A stretch of DNA of 64,000 nt from Cacajao melanocephalus (Eukaryota > Chordata > Mammalia > Primates > Pitheciidae), in assembly GCA_963573385.1 (NCBI GenBank), contig CAUYLG010022205.1, positions 1 to 64,000 of the forward strand. Reading direction: 5' to 3'. The translations under genes and the position numbers were made by a program. Below the pieces are notes generated by a model. It had not been told where the DNA came from. It saw nothing but the letters and a program-made list of their open reading frames with translations, and ran no database searches. Positions 60,776 to 64,000 of the stretch are shown piece by piece; positions within the stretch are counted from its first letter, which is position 1; each line of letters begins with the position of its first letter.

Positions 60776-62679
60776 CAAGGCATGTGCTCTACTGCCAAGC
60801 CCAATGCCCATTTAATTTCTTCTTTGCATAGTATGCTTTCCAGTGTGCAGATCAGCTGGGAACCTTTACATCCTCATTTCCATTGAGATACAGTGACCTC
60901 TGAGAGCAGTCTCACTGACTGGGATCCTAAGTCACTGTGCAAGTGATGTCGTGGCAATCTTGAGAGAATGCTTGGGGCCCCAGAAGCTTTCTAAAAGCTG
61001 TCAGCTCTTCCAGTAATTCCATACTGAGAGTTCAAAATTCTCCTCTGCTGTGTCACCACACTCTGATACAGCTCTGATGTAGCTTTCATTTATGAGCCAG
61101 TGTAGATTGTGTTAACTTTCTGGAATATTCTCCTGGAACCTGGACATCCTGAGATATCAGTCACCTGGAGTTAGAAGGATACCCCTTAAAAAACTGGAAT
61201 GAAACCACATCTGGAAGGCTTTCTGGAGGTATTACCAGAAGGAAAGAATCTCATTATTGGCTATTCTCAAACATACAAGAAACCCAGAAAATGATACCCA
61301 ACATTACTTTTCTTACCAAATAATCTTTCCATCTTGACAGTCAGCCTCTGATGGGCAATTGGGAGATTTCCTCCCCTTGGCCTCTTTCCTCTTAATTTTT
61401 TTATCCCTGGTCTTTATCTGGAGCCTTCTTGGCAAGCACACTGGGGTCAGGTGGATAGAGGCTGTCTTTCCCAGTTCTGTTATGGAAAGGATCCAATGCA
61501 TCCCTCCAGACAGGGTAAAGTCCTCCAAGGAATAGATTTACATCGTTTAGTTTCTTCAGAGTGGAACAATGATAAGACTAACTTTCAACTTGCTGACATT
61601 GACAGTCCCTCATAATAAGAGTTCAAATGTTAGCTTTAGCAAACACGAAAGCTCCCTTCTCCTATGTTGAAGAGGTCAAGGATTGAATGAGGTTAGTGGG
61701 ACTGAAAGCTCTGCCCTGCTCACTGAATGGCCCTGAAGAATCTAGTTTAGTGACTCTTCTCTTTTCCCCATTCTCCTGTCCCCTCAGCTTTCTCTCATCT
61801 TACCTGCTGTTTTATTCTAGCCCACTCAACAAGATCCACTCAGTTAACCCATCCCCAGAGTCCAAGGGCATCCCCAAGACCAAGAATGCATGAGAGAATT
61901 TATATCACTCCATATATCAGTCCCATAACAATTGAGATAACATTTTGCTTGATTACTTCTGGGCTATGGCAGACAGAGCCTCAGTAATAATACCTTGCAA
62001 GTGTAACATGTCTGTAATTAGACTGTCCTGTAATTAGGGAGCTGACAACTTAGCCACAGCTTGTCACTAGCCAGTGACTCAGCAGGACACGGGAAGAACC
62101 ATAGAGAAGGACATCTGTCTGCCAATTCATGGCAAGAATCCCAAGAAAAGCCAGAATGAGTAGATAATAATAATAGCAAAAAGCCGTGGAGAGGAGAATT
62201 CTACGTTTCTTGGTCAGAGACGAAGCTGTTTCCTTGGGAAGAAAGGGATCGTGAATCTCCCTCTATCCTCCTGCTCTGAGGGATAATATATGAGAGGTGG
62301 ATTTTAGTGTCTCACAAAGCCAGGCACACAGCTAAGGATGGATCCTAAATTTTGGTAGTGACTGCAGGAAAGGTGAAAGAGAGGTCCCACGTCACAGGCA
62401 GACTGGACTGATGCCTCACAAAAGACCCCCCTGAGTGGTTCTGAGCAGGGAAGGGAATTTGATTTAATGAAATCAGCATTCTTCCTAGGGTGCTAAGGAA
62501 CAAGTGGACCAATCTTCTCTGTCATTCCCCTAAACCTGCTGCTTTTACTGAATTCCTTGAAGTCTCACTTGGTTTCTCCCTTCCATGACTGTCTCTCATA
62601 CTCAATAGACAAGCCTGCCCAACCATCCTAATTCCATCGTGGCTATTCTGTTTTAGACGCCCCAGCCCTAGTTTACATC
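60776..62679. other. Long unassigned stretch
   Basis: About 1.9 kb with no repeat I can name. No open frame exceeds about 75 codons. It contains the site cluster at 62015-62084. Confidence 0.45.
62015..62084 (+). promoter_or_regulatory. Candidate enhancer-like site cluster
   Basis: Two TAATTAG words (62015-62021 and 62031-62037), each preceded by CTG, lie 16 bp apart from start to start. TGACTCAGCA at 62075-62084 is a strong AP-1/NF-E2/Maf-type site. The cluster is in repeat-free sequence. Activity is not shown. Confidence 0.25.
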
Positions 62680-63072
62680 ATCGATACGTACTCTCTCACC
62701 TGGGTTGACCATTGAAAATATCCCCTTACTGGTTTCTGCACTCCAGGTTTTCTTCCTCGCCTTTATCCACCCATTGCTCTATTCATAAAGCTCAATTTCC
62801 TATTGTAACTGCCCCTACAAGTCTTTGTTCTAGAGTTTCTGATGGATCCCAATTGCCTACTAAAATGGTAGGTCCATGGTGTGAAACTGAAGACCTGATG
62901 TCAGAATTCATTTTGCCTTTATATCCTTGGTTTCTCTCCAACTCGGGGCATGTACACCAACTGAAATACTTGTTCACTTTCTGTTTCTATCTGCCTGTTT
63001 TCATCTTCATGACATTCTCTTTGTCTGGAGTGGTCTTTTTATTCTGAATTCCCACCCATCCGTTAAGGTTCC
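62680..63072 (+). mobile_element. L2 fragment interrupted by the MST element
   Basis: Plus-strand L2: ccttactggtttctgcactc, cattctctttgtctggagtg, attcccacccatccgttaag. It stops exactly where the LTR begins. Confidence 0.65.
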
Positions 63073-63457
63073 TGTGTTAGTTCATTCTCATGCTGCTATG
63101 AAAAAAATACCCGAGACTGGGTAACTTATAAAAAAACAAAAAAAAAAGAGGTTTAATTGACTCACAGTCCCACATGGCTGGGGAGGCTTCAGAAAACTTA
63201 TAATCATGGCAGAAGGGGGAAGCAAACACATTCTTCTTCACAAGGCAGCAGGAGAGAGAAGTGCCAAGCAAATGGGGAAAAACTCTTATAGGACCATCAG
63301 ATCTCATGAGAACCCACTCACTATCACAAGAACAGCATGGGGGTAGCTGCCCCCATGATTCAAGTACTTTCCACTGGGTCTCTCCTACCACATGTGGGGA
63401 TTATGAAAATTACAATTCAAGATGAGATTTGGATGGGGACACAGCCAAACCATATCA
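63073..63457 (-). repeat. MST-type 3' LTR
   Basis: In sense it begins tgatatggtttggctgtgtc and ends atgaactaacaca. The poly(A)-type signal ATTAAA is kept in gtcaattaaacctc, followed by an expanded T-rich run. Confidence 0.9.
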
Positions 63458-64000
63458 TTCTGCCTCTGGCCCCTCCAAAATCTCATGTCCTCACATCTCA
63501 AAACATGATCATGCCTTTCCAATAGTCCCCCAAAGTCTTAGTTCATTCCAGCATTAACCCAAAAGTCCTGTAAAATAAAAAAATAAATAAATAACAAGTT
63601 AGTTACTTCCTAGATACAATGTGGGTACAGGCATTGGATGCATACACTCATTCTTAATGGGAGAAATTGGCCAAAACAAAGGGGCTACAGGCCCCATGCA
63701 AGTCTGAAATCCAATAGAGCAGTCATTAAACCTTAAGGTTCCAAAATGATCTCCTTTGATGCCATTTCTCATATCCAGGTCATGCTGATGCTAGAGGTGG
63801 GCTCACATGGCCTTGGGCAGCTCTACCCCGTGGCTCTGCAGGGTACAGCCTCGCTCCCAGGTGTTTCCACGGGCTGGCATTGAGCGTCTGTGGCATTTCC
63901 AGGCACACCGTGCAAGTTATCGGTGGATATAACATTCCAGGGTTTAGAGGACAGTGGTCCTCTTCTCACAGCTCCACCAGGCTGTACCCCAGTGGGGACT
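63458..64000 (-). repeat. MaLR internal region, with a local deletion
   Basis: Collinear in antisense with 27240-27795. Near 63575-63600 about 50 bases present in the THE1 copy are missing, and an AAAT-repeat sits at the junction (aaaataaaaaaataaataa). No coding frame is kept. Confidence 0.85.

Larger units (their letters stand above)
63073..64000 (-). mobile_element. MST/THE1-type MaLR element, runs off the window
   Basis: On the minus strand this is the 3' end of a MaLR provirus: 3' LTR at 63073-63457, preceded (to the right in window coordinates) by at least 540 bp of internal sequence that is homologous to the internal region of the THE1 at 25.9-28.1 kb. The 5' part lies beyond the window. 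The LTR features (ggcagctacccccatgctg read in sense) look like MSTA/MSTB. It inserted into an L2. Confidence 0.9.

Overview
The window is nuclear DNA from an anthropoid primate, most likely human. It is AT-rich and poor in CpG, and it carries dimeric Alu elements, free left Alu monomers, a THE1 element with both LTRs, an MST-type element and many older mammalian repeats (MIR, L2, L1M, MLT1, hAT-Charlie). THE1 and Alu together point to the simian lineage. I found no convincing protein-coding exon, CpG island, tRNA, snRNA or CRISPR array. The longest open frames (about 115 to 160 codons) lie inside transposon sequence or show no recognisable protein. The region is therefore intergenic or deeply intronic, and no operon-like gene cooperation can be described.

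Layout. 1-4.4 kb: a simple repeat, an MLT1 scrap, a solo ERV LTR (796-1511) broken by an Alu monomer, a MER20 with a long C tract, two L1 pieces, and an LTR33-like solo LTR (3900-4409). 5.4-6.9 kb: an antisense L1 ORF2 fragment split by two Alus. 10.2-12.5 kb: an MLT1 LTR, then a 1.3 kb L2 fragment. 14-16.3 kb: a free Alu monomer, then an old L1 split by a MER33-like element and a second free Alu monomer. 16.3-25.9 kb: mostly unassigned sequence with an MIR, an MLT1 and a MER20. 25.9-28.1 kb: a structurally complete THE1 element with a CTTAT target duplication. 29-34.2 kb: Alu pieces, a TG microsatellite, three MaLR LTRs and an L1M. 34.7-47.2 kb: a dense patchwork of MIR, hAT and MER20 copies, two full Alus, an L2, an L1M and a degenerate minisatellite at 43.2 kb. 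47-57.4 kb: L2-like and unassigned sequence, an MLT1 LTR, a tailless 78 bp Alu fragment and a Charlie-type element. 57.8-64 kb: MIR, Alu, MER20, L2, and an MST-type element on the minus strand that runs off the window end.

I found no undescribed molecular system. The most interesting signals are structural: two 3'-truncated Alus without A-tails, each flanked by direct repeats; a perfect 15 bp inverted repeat created inside an L1, which looks like a template-switch mutation; a roughly 35 bp minisatellite; five MER20 copies; a G-rich tract likely to form a quadruplex; and two clusters of homeodomain-type sites in repeat-free sequence. Family names come from remembered consensus sequences and need a RepeatMasker run. 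Boundaries are good to a few bases where duplications are given and to roughly 10-30 bases elsewhere.
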